A DNA stretch of 64,000 nt from Gordonia sediminis (GTDB lineage Bacteria; Actinomycetota; Actinomycetes; Mycobacteriales; Mycobacteriaceae), in the NCBI GenBank assembly GCA_004193205.1, contig RZUM01000005.1, forward strand, positions 186,001 through 250,000. The letters are read 5' to 3'. This document shows, piece after piece, positions 1 to 8,691 of the stretch (position 1 is its first letter; the number at the start of each line of letters is the position of its first letter). Under the pieces are notes generated by a model. It searched no databases. It saw only the letters and a list, made by a program, of their open reading frames with translations, and was not told the origin of the DNA. Both the position numbers and the translations under genes were made by a program.

Positions 1-1148
1 ATCTCCTCCGCGAAGCAGACTGCGGGCAATTCCCCCATCGCTTCGGGGAGATCACGCACCCGTGACCGCCATCGATCGAACATGAGCTTGGGCGGTCGGG
101 TCACCGGCCACGTGTTCTGTCCGCCCGCCGCCGGTAGCGAGAACATCGCACCACCGGGTCGGTCGAGGTTGCCGGTGACGATCGTCAGCACCTCGACGAG
201 CCAGTTCGCGAGCGTACCGAACTCTTGCATACAGGTGCCGATCCGCGAATGTGCCACCGCTGCAGACGCGTTGGCGAAGCCCCGCGCCACCGCGGTGATC
301 AGCTCGACGTCGATGCCGCATGCCTGCGCCACCGCCGAGGGCACATAGTCACTCGCCAGCGCCAGCATCTCCTCCAGGCCGTCCACCACGGCGGGTATCC
401 GATCCGGTCGGGTCAGGCCCTCCGTCGCGATCACCGACAGCACGCCGAGCAGGAACAGCGCGTCGGTGCCAGGACGGATGGGCACGTGCAGATCCGCCAC
501 CTCCGCCGTCCGCGTCCGGACGGGATCGACCACCACGACGGTACCGCCGCGCTCACGCAGCGCCCGCAATCTGCCCTCCATGCCGGGTGCGGTCACCGTG
601 CTGCCGTTGGACACCAGCGGGTTGGAGCCGAGGATCAACAGATAGTCGGTGCGGTCGATGTCGGGCAGGGTCAGACCCAACCCGGTGCCGTAGAGCAGCA
701 TCTGCGCGAGGTTCTTCGGCCAGGTGTCGACACTGGCCGGCGAATAGATGTTCCGCGTGCCCAGAGCCGCGATCAACTCCCCCAGGTAGAACGTCGCGTC
801 GAGGTGATGGGCGGCCGGGTTCCCGTGGTAGATCGCGCAGCTACCCGGATCCCCACTCACGAACTCCGGGAGTCGTCGATTGATCTCGGCGAATGCCTCG
901 TCCCACGACGCTTCGCGGAAATCGCCCTCGGCGGTGCGCAGCAGCGGGGTTCGAATCCGGTCCGGATCACCCTCGATGCGGCCGAGGCCGAGTCCTTTCG
1001 CGCAACTGTGCCCGGCGCTCATCAGGTCGGACGGATTCGGTGCGACGCCGGAGATCCGGCGGCCGTCGAGTTCGACGAGCAGCCCACACGTCGACTCACA
1101 AAGGGGGCAGATTCGATGCCCGACTCGTCGCTCGCTGGTCGTCGTCAT
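1..1148 (-). CDS. molybdopterin oxidoreductase, N-terminal part (cut by window edge)
   Basis: About 382 residues are visible; the C-terminus lies outside the window. The N-terminus carries the [4Fe-4S] ligands of the Mo/W bis-MGD oxidoreductase family, Cys14-x2-Cys17-x3-Cys21 and a fourth cysteine in HSCAKG. After it comes the usual alpha/beta cofactor domain, with ILGSNPLVSNGS and VVVDPVRTRTAEVADLH. The ATG at 1148 overlaps the stop of the upstream gene by four bases (ATGA), so the two are translationally coupled. It resembles its neighbour and is a tandem paralogue. Family members include formate dehydrogenases, nitrate reductases and thiosulfate or polysulfide reductases; nothing visible fixes the substrate. 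Cytoplasmic location is inferred, since no Tat signal is seen. Confidence 0.85.
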   Translation of the reverse strand, partial: MTTTSERRVGHRICPLCESTCGLLVELDGRRISGVAPNPSDLMSAGHSCAKGLGLGRIEGDPDRIRTPLLRTAEGDFREASWDEAFAEINRRLPEFVSGDPGSCAIYHGNPAAHHLDATFYLGELIAALGTRNIYSPASVDTWPKNLAQMLLYGTGLGLTLPDIDRTDYLLILGSNPLVSNGSTVTAPGMEGRLRALRERGGTVVVVDPVRTRTAEVADLHVPIRPGTDALFLLGVLSVIATEGLTRPDRIPAVVDGLEEMLALASDYVPSAVAQACGIDVELITAVARGFANASAAVAHSRIGTCMQEFGTLANWLVEVLTIVTGNLDRPGGAMFSLPAAGGQNTWPVTRPPKLMFDRWRSRVRDLPEAMGELPAVCFAEE

Positions 1149-3280
1149 CGGGTCTCCTTCGCCGGCTCGATCGCGACGGGTACCGCGGTCAGGGTGGGCA
1201 TCGCGTTGATGGTCTGGACTCCGGCTGCGTTGCTGGTCAGTGCGTTGACATTCACACCGTGTGCTCCTGCGATGTCGGTGCTGTCGAAACAGTGCGTCAT
1301 GCTCGCGGTGCCGCGGGCGAGTGTCCGGTCTGCCCGGGCTTTCGCGCACAACCGGCCCGAGGCCGACCGAACGGTCACCTCCTGACCGTCCCCGATTCCC
1401 AGTGCGGCCAGGTCGTCCGGATGAACCGCCACCGGGTTGGTTCCGCCGGGAACCAGGCCCGGTACCCTCGTGCCGGTGGAGTTGACCGCCTCCCGGATTC
1501 GCCGAACGGTCAGGCGCATCGGAAAGTCATCTGCTGCAGCACTTTCCACGAGAGCCTCGTGCAACTCCGCCCGCACGTCGTCGGGCATCAGCACGAGCCG
1601 GTTTCGCATCGCCTCCGCGGTCGCCGCGCCCACCACGGCTCCGCTCGGACCGGCAGCGTAACCGTGCGGGGACGCCACGACGTCGGCGAAATCGACCCGC
1701 CCCCGCTCTGCGGTCATCGCCAGCAGTTGCTCGGAGGTCAGCGGTGCCGCAGGGTCGAGGATCCGCCCGGCGAACTTGACGGGCTGACCGCAGGCCGTCG
1801 CGAGGTCGAGGAAGAAGCGCCAGTCGTCGACGACGCCGGGCGGCGGGGACACGAGCGCCGGCGTGAATTGCGCAAACGGTTGGGGGAAGAAGGGTTCCAT
1901 GATCGCGGTGTGGTCGGCACGCTCGTACATGGTGGTCGGGGCGATCACATAGTCGGCGAGCCGCGCGGTGCTCGACATGCGCGGGTCGACACATACCAGA
2001 AGGTCCAGGGAACGTAACGCGCGCAACGTCTTTTTCCTATCGGGTAGGGCCGCCGCAGGGTTGCCACCAGACACGATCAGCGCTCGGACGCGATCCGGAC
2101 CGGGCTCGAGGATTTCGTCGGCGAGGATGCCCGACGGTAGTTCGCCCCGGATCGCCCGGACTCCGCCGACCCTGCTCTGATATCCGTGCTCGTAGGCTCG
2201 GGCGGGCGGGTCGACCTCTGCCCGCGCGGGCACCCGCCGCGTCAGGACTGAGCGGTCGTCGGCCTGCTCGCCTTCGCGGAGGTACCGTCCGCACACGACG
2301 TTGAGCGCTGCGACGAGATGCTCGGCGAGGTTCGAGTGCGGCCCCATGCACAGTCCCGTGCCGCTCGTCGCCATTCCCCGCCGCGCTGTCGCGAACAATC
2401 GTGCCGCATGGTCGACCTGATCTGCGGGTACACCGCAGATACGTTGCACAACAGTGGGAGTGACCGCAGAGACCGCATCCGTCAGCGCCGAAAGATCGGC
2501 GGTGTACCGGCGACAGAAGTCGAGGTCGTGGAGGTTCTCGGTGAGTACGACGTGCAGGAGTCCGGCGAACAACACCGCGTCGGTTCCCGGACGGGGCGAC
2601 AGATGCACATCGGCCAGCGCGGCGGTTTCGGTGCGCCGGGGGTCGACCACGATGAGCTGGAGCCCACGCGCCTGAGCCGAACGCAGCGCGACCGAGGGGT
2701 TGTGCACCACGGCGCCGTCTCCGTCGCCCCCGTTGGCCGAGACAATCGGGTTCGTGCCGGCGAGCAGCCAGACGTCGGCATCCTCGAAGCGCTGGCGACC
2801 ACCGAGATAGCTGCCCATCCGCTCGGCGACCACCCATTTCGCGGACTGATCGATCGTCATGGTGGAGAACAGCTTGTGCGACCCGGTGCCGCGGAACCAG
2901 GATCGCGCCATCACGGGCGTGAGCGCGGAGAAGTTCTGTTGGGTGCCCATGTACAACGCCACAGCCTCCGAGCCGTGGCGATCCACGATGGCCTGTAGGC
3001 GCTCGGCGATCTCGGTGACGGCCTGCGTGGCGGAGATCTGCTCGTGTGTTCCGGTCGCGGTGCGCCGCATCGAGGAGGTCAGACGGTCGTGTCCGTGGAC
3101 GAGGTCGCCGCCACGACGCCCCTTCGGGCAGGTGTACCCACCAGAGATCGGGTGGTGGGCGTCTCCGAGGACGCGGGTGATCCGCCCGTCCTCGATGTCG
3201 AGCAGGACCCCGCACGAAGAGGCACACAATCGGCAGAACGACGTGCGGCGCTCGGCGCCGATCACGTCGTTCTGCCGCAT
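1145..3280 (-). CDS. molybdopterin oxidoreductase, 711 aa
   Basis: This is a full-length catalytic subunit of the bis-MGD molybdoenzyme family. Residues 11-54 hold the [4Fe-4S] binding pattern (Cys16, Cys19, Cys23, Cys51 in YTCPKG). The middle holds MGD-binding segments such as LLAGTNPIVSANGGDGDG and VVDPRRTETAALADVHL. The C-terminal 110 residues form the molydopterin dinucleotide beta-barrel (PVAVHPDDLAALGIGDGQEV). The length suits FdhF/NapA-like cytoplasmic enzymes, and no twin-arginine leader is visible. It is first of a two-gene overlapping pair and is divergent from the PHA genes. No electron-transfer subunit or MGD-processing gene lies alongside, so partner and substrate are unknown. 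Confidence 0.85.
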   Translation of the reverse strand: MRQNDVIGAERRTSFCRLCASSCGVLLDIEDGRITRVLGDAHHPISGGYTCPKGRRGGDLVHGHDRLTSSMRRTATGTHEQISATQAVTEIAERLQAIVDRHGSEAVALYMGTQQNFSALTPVMARSWFRGTGSHKLFSTMTIDQSAKWVVAERMGSYLGGRQRFEDADVWLLAGTNPIVSANGGDGDGAVVHNPSVALRSAQARGLQLIVVDPRRTETAALADVHLSPRPGTDAVLFAGLLHVVLTENLHDLDFCRRYTADLSALTDAVSAVTPTVVQRICGVPADQVDHAARLFATARRGMATSGTGLCMGPHSNLAEHLVAALNVVCGRYLREGEQADDRSVLTRRVPARAEVDPPARAYEHGYQSRVGGVRAIRGELPSGILADEILEPGPDRVRALIVSGGNPAAALPDRKKTLRALRSLDLLVCVDPRMSSTARLADYVIAPTTMYERADHTAIMEPFFPQPFAQFTPALVSPPPGVVDDWRFFLDLATACGQPVKFAGRILDPAAPLTSEQLLAMTAERGRVDFADVVASPHGYAAGPSGAVVGAATAEAMRNRLVLMPDDVRAELHEALVESAAADDFPMRLTVRRIREAVNSTGTRVPGLVPGGTNPVAVHPDDLAALGIGDGQEVTVRSASGRLCAKARADRTLARGTASMTHCFDSTDIAGAHGVNVNALTSNAAGVQTINAMPTLTAVPVAIEPAKETR

Positions 3281-3509
3281 GACCTTACCTCTTCCAGTAC
3301 CGAGTTACCCTCGTCAAACTAACAGTAATAGATAAATGCCACAATGGGCGGGCTCGATCCGAGCCCGAAGGTGCCCGGGGAGGCCCCGGCTGTGACCAAT
3401 CCGACTCCACCGGGCGTTGCCATACCGCAGGGTATAAATCTACCGTAATTAGGTAAGTGTTTCCTGGCGTCCCCCCGGCACGCGTTACCTGGCAAGGAGT
3501 CCCCCCACC
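3281..3509. promoter_or_regulatory. divergent intergenic region, molybdoenzyme / PHA genes
   Basis: This 229-base region separates the molybdoenzyme pair from the PHA pair. It holds AT-rich words unusual for this DNA near 3318-3338 (AACAGTAATAGATAAATG) and near 3432-3455 (TAAATCTACCGTAATTAGGT). These are plausible promoter or operator sequences for the two directions. AAGGAG before 3510 is a clear ribosome site. No RNA structure was recognised. Confidence 0.4.
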
Positions 3510-3803
3510 ATGGCTATTCCGTCAACTCAGGCAGTTGTCCTGCATATCGAGAAGCTCGCCACCCCGATCCTGGAATCGGTCGTGCAGCACGAGGGTGTCG
3601 AGATCGGCATCGGACTCGCCCAGCGCGCCGGAGGCAGTCTCACCCGGGCGGTCGAGCGCAGTTCCCGCCGATTCATGCACGCCTTCAACCTGCCTGCCGC
3701 GAGCGACATCAATCGCATCCTCACCCAGGTCGCCTCGTTGGAGCGCACCGTCCGCACGCTGAACAACAATGTCGACGACATCCTTCGGGAGCAGCAGCGA
3801 TGA
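3510..3803 (+). CDS. short PhaE/PhaR-like PHA synthase partner, 97 aa
   Basis: This small protein starts at ATG 3510 behind AAGGAG. Its C-terminal part contains LPAASDINRILTQVASLERT followed by a heptad-like tail. That resembles the conserved end of the PhaE and PhaR subunits of class III/IV polyhydroxyalkanoate synthases, namely a Leu-Pro, a short helix, then a coiled coil ending in charged residues. The N-terminal half is an amphipathic helical segment. Its stop overlaps the start of the synthase gene by four bases (ATGA), as expected for an obligate complex. At 97 residues it is far shorter than PhaE (about 350) or PhaR (about 200). It could instead be a phasin-like protein; the partner role is inferred from the motif and coupling. 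Confidence 0.6.
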   Translation: MAIPSTQAVVLHIEKLATPILESVVQHEGVEIGIGLAQRAGGSLTRAVERSSRRFMHAFNLPAASDINRILTQVASLERTVRTLNNNVDDILREQQR

Positions 3804-4900
3804 AGATCTCTCTGCCCGTCATCGGTGACGTCGAGCAGCGCGTCCGCGATATCGGCTCGGGTCTCGATGCGACCGGTGGCTACATCCGAAATGCACTGCT
3901 GCACTTCAGCGGTGTGCGGCAGGCTGCTGTCGCCACCTCGCCACGGCAACTCGTCTGGAGTCGCGACAAGGCTCAACTCTTCCGGTACGAGTCAACGCAG
4001 CGCCGCCACCGGACGCCGGTGCTGCTGGTGATGAGCCTCGTGACCAAGCCGACCATCTTCGACCTCACACCGCGCCACAGCCTGGTGCGGTCGCTGCTGG
4101 ACGAGGGCCATGACGTCTTCATGCTCGACTGGGGTGTGCCCGACGCTGTCGACGCAGGCAACACACTCGAGACCTACAGCGACGAGTACCTCCCCCGGGC
4201 GATCGAGCAGTGTATGCAGGTCGCCGGCAGCTCTGATGTCGCATTGTTCGGGTACTGCATGGGCGGGGTGCTGGCGATACTCACCGCAGCCGCCCACCCG
4301 GAACTGCCCATCGAGTCGATGGTGCTCTTGGCCACCCCCGTCGACTTCCTCGAACTCGGCCCGGGAGTGCGGATGATCGCGCGCGGCCGGGTCAGCGTGG
4401 ACGATCTCGTCGACGTCACCGGAAACGTGCCACCAGACGCCCTGGTCGCGGGCTTCAAACTGGTCCAACCCGCGGTCGACATCGCGACCTACAACTCCCT
4501 GTGGCACAGCTTCTTCGACGAGCGGTCACTGTACGCGCACCAGGCAATCGTCGGCTGGTCGCAGGGACAGATCCCCTTCCCCGGAGCGACGATGCGGCAG
4601 ATCAGTGACCAGTTCCTCGAGCAGGGTGAGCTCGCGAACGGCAAGGTCACTCTCGCCGGTGGCACCATCGACCTCGCGTCGTTGACGATGCCGATCCTGA
4701 TCATGACGGGTACCAAGGACAAGTTCGTCCCTGAGGCCGCCAGCTCGCCCTTGCCGGGACTGCTCTCCGGGGCCGAGGTCAAGACTCTCGAATTCGAGAC
4801 CGGCCATGTCGGGCTCCTGCACGGCCGCACCGCGGTCAAGCACGGGGTACCGGAGATCTGTGCGTGGTTCGCCGGCGAGCGAACCACCACGACGTCCTGA
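3800..4900 (+). CDS. phaC: PHA synthase, class III-like (PhaC family), 366 aa
   Basis: This alpha/beta-hydrolase-fold protein has the PHA synthase lipase box with a cysteine nucleophile, GYCMGG at 151-156 (Cys153). Asp307 in TGTKDKFVP and His336 in ETGHVGLL complete the triad. The length and spacing are close to class III PhaC enzymes such as that of Allochromatium, whose triad is Cys149/Asp302/His331. MLDWG at 108-112 is also typical. The reaction is polymerisation of hydroxyacyl-CoA into polyester granules. It is coupled by a four-base overlap to the short PhaE/PhaR-like gene. No phaA or phaB lies nearby, so monomers would come from beta-oxidation intermediates. Family is firm; the exact class is less so. 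Confidence 0.8.
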   Translation: MKISLPVIGDVEQRVRDIGSGLDATGGYIRNALLHFSGVRQAAVATSPRQLVWSRDKAQLFRYESTQRRHRTPVLLVMSLVTKPTIFDLTPRHSLVRSLLDEGHDVFMLDWGVPDAVDAGNTLETYSDEYLPRAIEQCMQVAGSSDVALFGYCMGGVLAILTAAAHPELPIESMVLLATPVDFLELGPGVRMIARGRVSVDDLVDVTGNVPPDALVAGFKLVQPAVDIATYNSLWHSFFDERSLYAHQAIVGWSQGQIPFPGATMRQISDQFLEQGELANGKVTLAGGTIDLASLTMPILIMTGTKDKFVPEAASSPLPGLLSGAEVKTLEFETGHVGLLHGRTAVKHGVPEICAWFAGERTTTTS

Positions 4901-4928
4901 TCACGGCCGATCGCCGATGCGATCAGGA
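4895..4928. terminator. bidirectional hairpin between convergent genes
   Basis: TCCTGATC (4895-4902) and GATCAGGA (4921-4928) form a perfect 8-bp stem around an 18-base GC-rich loop. It overlaps the ends of the two convergent genes phaC and the hydrolase at 4923. There is no T-run, which is common in actinobacterial terminators. Confidence 0.45.
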
Positions 4929-5981
4929 TGTTAGAGAGCGTCCTGATCGCACGATCGACAACAACGCGTCTCCGTCCTCGTAGGGCACCAGATGCCCGAC
5001 GCCCGCCAGCTCGACGTAGCGGGCGTCGGGAATGAGACGGGAGAGCTTCATCCCGTTGCCGACCGCCATCAGCGGATCGTCGGTGCCGTGCACCACGGTG
5101 GTGGGCATGGCCAGGTTGGCGAGCCGCGCCGGACCGTGCCATCCGGCGATGGCACGCACCTGGTCGAGCACCCGCTGACGCGGTGTCACCCTCCGTGCGA
5201 TCTGGGTGACCAACTCGCCGATCACTTCGGGGTGCTCGGGGCCGAAGTCCGGACACGCGAACGTCGTCCACATCTCGGCGATGTAGTCGCGCGTGTCCTG
5301 CCCGTCGGCGGGGGGACGTAGCGCGCCGAGCAGCAACGTGGGATCGGAATCGATCTGTGCGGGTCCGGGTGGCCGGGTACCGACGAGGATGAGTTGGTCG
5401 ACGAGGTCGGGATGGCGCATCGCCAATTCCTGGGCGATCATGCCTCCCATCGACAGACCGAGCACGGTGGCCTCCTCGACACCGCACGACCGCAGCACAT
5501 CGGCAGCGTCGTCGGCGAGATCGGCCATCGTGAATGGTGCCGGCGCGCACCGTGACCAGCCGGTACCGCGGTTGTCGATGCGGATCACGCGGTAGCTCTT
5601 CTCCAGTTCTGCTACCCACGACAGGGGCCAGACGAGTCCGCTGGCCGTCCAGCCGTTGAGCAGCAGCAGCGCCGGTCCGCGACCACCCTCGTGCCAGTGC
5701 ACCGCCGGTGTTCTGCGACCGGTCGTCTCGGGCGCAACGGCGACCGTCGGGCGCAGGCTGCGTGCGTCATCGTGTTCCTTCCGACGACGCTGCGCGCTGC
5801 GAGTCTTCTTGCCCACCAACGCCGTCGCGAAGCCGACCTCGGCCTCGAGGACCCGCCGACATAGTGCTTCGTAGCGGATACCGGTCTCGACAGCGACGCT
5901 GAACGGCCGCGAATTGGCGGCCGGCAGGACCGCTCGGATCAGCTGTTCGGTCATAGCAGGACTCTGTTGATCGGTCGTCAT
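4923..5981 (-). CDS. alpha/beta-fold hydrolase, 352 aa
   Basis: The core matches esterases, lactonases and C-C hydrolases: LLNGWTASGLVW (oxyanion region), LGLSMGGM (nucleophile serine), HGTDDPL (acid) and GVGHLVPYE (histidine). About 100 residues of less conserved helical sequence precede it. I place the start at ATG 5981, three bases after the stop of the acyl-CoA synthetase (5984), because longer frames would run into that gene. The two form a tight operon read from 7582. The substrate cannot be named; the neighbour suggests an acyl ester, thioester or lactone related to the acid being activated. Confidence 0.8.
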   Translation of the reverse strand: MTTDQQSPAMTEQLIRAVLPAANSRPFSVAVETGIRYEALCRRVLEAEVGFATALVGKKTRSAQRRRKEHDDARSLRPTVAVAPETTGRRTPAVHWHEGGRGPALLLLNGWTASGLVWPLSWVAELEKSYRVIRIDNRGTGWSRCAPAPFTMADLADDAADVLRSCGVEEATVLGLSMGGMIAQELAMRHPDLVDQLILVGTRPPGPAQIDSDPTLLLGALRPPADGQDTRDYIAEMWTTFACPDFGPEHPEVIGELVTQIARRVTPRQRVLDQVRAIAGWHGPARLANLAMPTTVVHGTDDPLMAVGNGMKLSRLIPDARYVELAGVGHLVPYEDGDALLSIVRSGRSLTS

Positions 5982-5983
5982 GG

Positions 5984-7582
5984 TCACACCAGCTCTCGTC
6001 GGAGTACTTTGCCTGTTGCGGTTCGCGGCAGATCGTCGAGGAACTCGATGGTGCGCGGCACCTTGAACCGTGCCAACCGAGCGGTGACGTACTTCTTCAC
6101 CTCGTCGGGGTCGAGTGTCGCACCCGGCCGGCACACGACGAACGCCTTCAGCGCCTGACCGAAGTTCGGGTCGGCCACGCCGACGACGATCGCCTCGTGA
6201 ATATCCTTGTGGTGGTTGAGAAGTTCCTCCACCTCGCGGGGGTAGACGTTCTCACCGCCGGAGACGATCATGTCGTCCTCTCGGCCGTCGATGAACAACC
6301 GGCCGGATTCGTCGAAGTGTCCCCGGTCGCCGGAGGACAGCAGGCCGTCGATGGCTTCTTTGGTGCCGCCGTCGGTATAGCCGTCGAATCGTGCCCCACT
6401 CCCGACGAACACGCGGCCGATGGTCGAGTCTGTGACACGGAGACCCTCGTCGTCGAGGATCTCGACCCGGACACCGGCGGCCGGGCGGCCGGCCGTGGTC
6501 GGCGCCTTGCGCAGGTCGGCGGGTGTGGCGATGGTTGCGGCGGCCACCTCGGTGGAGCCGTAGATGTTGTAGAGCACTGGCCCGAACCGGTCGAGCACTT
6601 CCCGCGCCAGCCGACCTGGCATCGCGGACCCGCTCGCGGCAATGATCTGCAGTGAGTCGACATCGGCCGCCGCGAGGCGTTCGGGCGGCAGCGCGCAGAT
6701 CCGGGCGAGCATGGTCGGCACCACGGCGAGGGTGCGGGCCCGGTGCTGCTCGACGAAGTCGAGAGTGGCCGCGGCATCGAAATCGGGACTGGTGATGATC
6801 GTCGACGACAAGCCCAGGCCGATCATCAGATTCGCCAGTCCCCACGCGTGGAAGAACGGCGCCGGGACGACCATGGAATCTCGGGCGCGCAGGGGAATCC
6901 GGTCCAGGAGGGACAGCGCGCCGTCGGCGGACTGACCGTCGGATCCGCGGGCGGCACCCTTGGGCCGGCCGGTCGTGCCCGAGGTCAGCACGACCAAGCG
7001 GCTCGCCTTCTTCGGACGCGGGAGGCTCCGACGCTGAGCCGGGTCGCTGACGATGGCGGCGATCGCCTCGCTGTCCAAACCCGGGCGGTCCCCCAGCGCA
7101 GCGGCGAACTCGGAGTCGTAGAGCACGAAGTCGAGCGACTCACCCTCAATGGTGTCGCCGAGCTGTTGCGGACCGTGGCCGGTGTTCAGGAAGACGAGGT
7201 CGGCCCCGAGTCGGGCACCGGCGAGCAGAGCGATCACAAAGGTGGGCGAGTTCCGGCACAGGATGCCGATCCGACTGTCGGACCCGATACCGGCATCGGC
7301 GGCCATCGACCCGGCCACCGCGCCCGAACCGGTCCAGAGCTCGCGGTAAGTGATCGACTGCGTCGGCGACACGATTGCGGTCGCCTGCGGATACCGCGCC
7401 ACCGAGGCGGCCACCGCGCCGAGCATCCCGGTCCCGTACGTCGCACTGGCCAGCAGCGCCCGCGGAAGTCGATCCGGTCGCTCGGGCAGCACCGTGTTCG
7501 CTTTCATGAGCGTTCTCGCGGCGTGCGCGGTGCGTATCATCCGCGTCGTCGCTCTCGGCCGGATCAGCTGACTAGGGGCCAC
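5984..7582 (-). CDS. acyl-CoA synthetase (AMP-binding), 532 aa
   Basis: This ANL-superfamily ligase makes an acyl-adenylate and then an acyl-CoA. It has the P-loop-like motif TSGTTGRPKG, YGSTEVAAAT, SSGDRGHFDE and the C-terminal PRTATGKVLRRELV with its catalytic lysine. The GTG start at 7582 has AGGAGG five bases upstream; in-frame ATGs further upstream lack such a site. The next gene (hydrolase) follows after two bases. It is divergent from the TetR gene at 7781, which probably controls it. The N-terminus has an unusual basic stretch, RPRATTRMIRTAHAARTL. Chain-length preference cannot be read from the sequence. Confidence 0.88.
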   Translation of the reverse strand: MAPSQLIRPRATTRMIRTAHAARTLMKANTVLPERPDRLPRALLASATYGTGMLGAVAASVARYPQATAIVSPTQSITYRELWTGSGAVAGSMAADAGIGSDSRIGILCRNSPTFVIALLAGARLGADLVFLNTGHGPQQLGDTIEGESLDFVLYDSEFAAALGDRPGLDSEAIAAIVSDPAQRRSLPRPKKASRLVVLTSGTTGRPKGAARGSDGQSADGALSLLDRIPLRARDSMVVPAPFFHAWGLANLMIGLGLSSTIITSPDFDAAATLDFVEQHRARTLAVVPTMLARICALPPERLAAADVDSLQIIAASGSAMPGRLAREVLDRFGPVLYNIYGSTEVAAATIATPADLRKAPTTAGRPAAGVRVEILDDEGLRVTDSTIGRVFVGSGARFDGYTDGGTKEAIDGLLSSGDRGHFDESGRLFIDGREDDMIVSGGENVYPREVEELLNHHKDIHEAIVVGVADPNFGQALKAFVVCRPGATLDPDEVKKYVTARLARFKVPRTIEFLDDLPRTATGKVLRRELV

Positions 7583-7780
7583 ATCTGCCTCCTGAGGTAA
7601 AAGCGAATTCGATTGTGCGAGAGATGGAATTGCCATCGCGCCGATTGATTGCCGAGGCACGGCCGATCGGGGTACGCGATTTCTTGATGATACGTCTAGA
7701 CACACTGTTAAAGTCAATAGCAACGCAGCGCTCGGAATAGACTGCGATCCTGGCCGGAGAGATTCGGGAAGGAGGACGCG
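7583..7780. promoter_or_regulatory. divergent promoter region with GTCTAGAC palindrome
   Basis: This region lies between the acyl-CoA synthetase and the TetR gene. It contains the 8-bp palindrome GTCTAGAC (about 7694-7701). The word CTAGACA within it (7696-7702) recurs at 8492-8498 and 8656-8662 upstream of the Rieske gene. That spacing around the tetR gene suggests binding sites of its product, an inference from recurrence only. Confidence 0.4.
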
Positions 7781-8425
7781 ATGGCAACCATCACGCGCAA
7801 ACAACAGGCTTCGCGCGCCGAGCGACGCGCCGCGATCGAGGCGTCGCTCCTCGCCGCGACGGGCCGGCTGATGGCTGCCGGCGAGTCATTCACCGAGGTG
7901 AGCGTGGAACGACTCGCGGTCGAGGCCGGGATCTCCCGCCCGACGTTCTATGTCTACTTCGAAGACAAGGGCGACCTCCTTCGACGCCTTGGCGAGAAGA
8001 TCTTCGCCGAACTCGCCGATCCAGCCCGGTCGTGGTGGGAGGTCGCCGACCGCTACGACCGCGACAAGGTGTTCGCCGCCATGTCGGGAATGGTCGCGGC
8101 ACATCGGCGGCACCGGGTCTTGATCGCCGCCATCGTCGAGATGGCCGCCTACGACGAGGGCGTCGGCACACGCTATCGACAGTTGTTCGACATCGGGATC
8201 GAGAATCTGGCGGCGGTGATCAAACGCGGCGTCGACGCCGGTACGGTCCGCGCGGTGCATCCGCGCGAGACGGCGTCGGCCCTGACCTGGCTTACCGAGC
8301 GATACATCTACCAGAGCTTTTCCACTCCGCGACCGCCGGACGAGGACGACATCGCCCGAACCCTCACCGACATCATCTGCGCGACGCTCTATGACGTCCC
8401 ACAGGAGACTCCCGGCACGGACTGA
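7781..8425 (+). CDS. TetR-family regulator, 214 aa
   Basis: The N-terminal TetR helix-turn-helix is clear: FTEVSVERLAVEAGISRPTF followed by YVYFEDKGDLLRRL (about residues 37-70). A helical ligand-binding domain follows. AAGGAGG stands before ATG 7781. It is divergent from the acyl-CoA synthetase operon and sits immediately upstream of the Rieske-CoA-transferase operon. Both flanks carry the CTAGACA word, so it probably represses both until an acyl-CoA or related ligand binds. The ligand is unknown. Confidence 0.85.
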   Translation: MATITRKQQASRAERRAAIEASLLAATGRLMAAGESFTEVSVERLAVEAGISRPTFYVYFEDKGDLLRRLGEKIFAELADPARSWWEVADRYDRDKVFAAMSGMVAAHRRHRVLIAAIVEMAAYDEGVGTRYRQLFDIGIENLAAVIKRGVDAGTVRAVHPRETASALTWLTERYIYQSFSTPRPPDEDDIARTLTDIICATLYDVPQETPGTD

Positions 8426-8491
8426 TCGTGACGGGATGGGGAGACCAGCGTCGTCCACCTATATACGTTAGATTCCGTCGGCTGGTTTGCA

Positions 8492-8672
8492 CTAGACAAA
8501 ATGTGACCTGTAACACATTCCGTCCTGCCGCGACACGACGACGAGGACATCCCAGGGTCGCGCAATTTCTCGGTAATTGCCCAGTTCCTAGCCCTTTCCT
8601 GCACGCAAATCACCTCAGGCGACCCCCCTATACCTATAGCCTTTCGAATGTGACGCTAGACATTGAATGTCT
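8492..8672. promoter_or_regulatory. operator-like palindromes upstream of the Rieske operon
   Basis: The 15-bp perfect inverted repeat AGACATTGAATGTCT occupies 8658-8672, ending 20 bases before the chosen start of the Rieske gene. A second, weaker inverted repeat, AATGTG-N8-CACATT, lies at 8500-8519. Both are preceded by CTAGACA (8492-8498 and 8656-8662). The position fits repression of the downstream operon by the adjacent TetR. Confidence 0.5.
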
Positions 8673-8691
8673 CATGTGTCAGCATGAGTTC

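Noticed and set aside
225-1385. Plus-strand open frame over the first molybdoenzyme
   Set aside because: The minus strand carries cluster-binding cysteines and family motifs; the plus-strand translation shows none.
8428-8691. N-terminal extension of the Rieske gene to 8428
   Set aside because: The extra residues match nothing in the family, and the stretch contains operator-like palindromes and promoter-like sequence.
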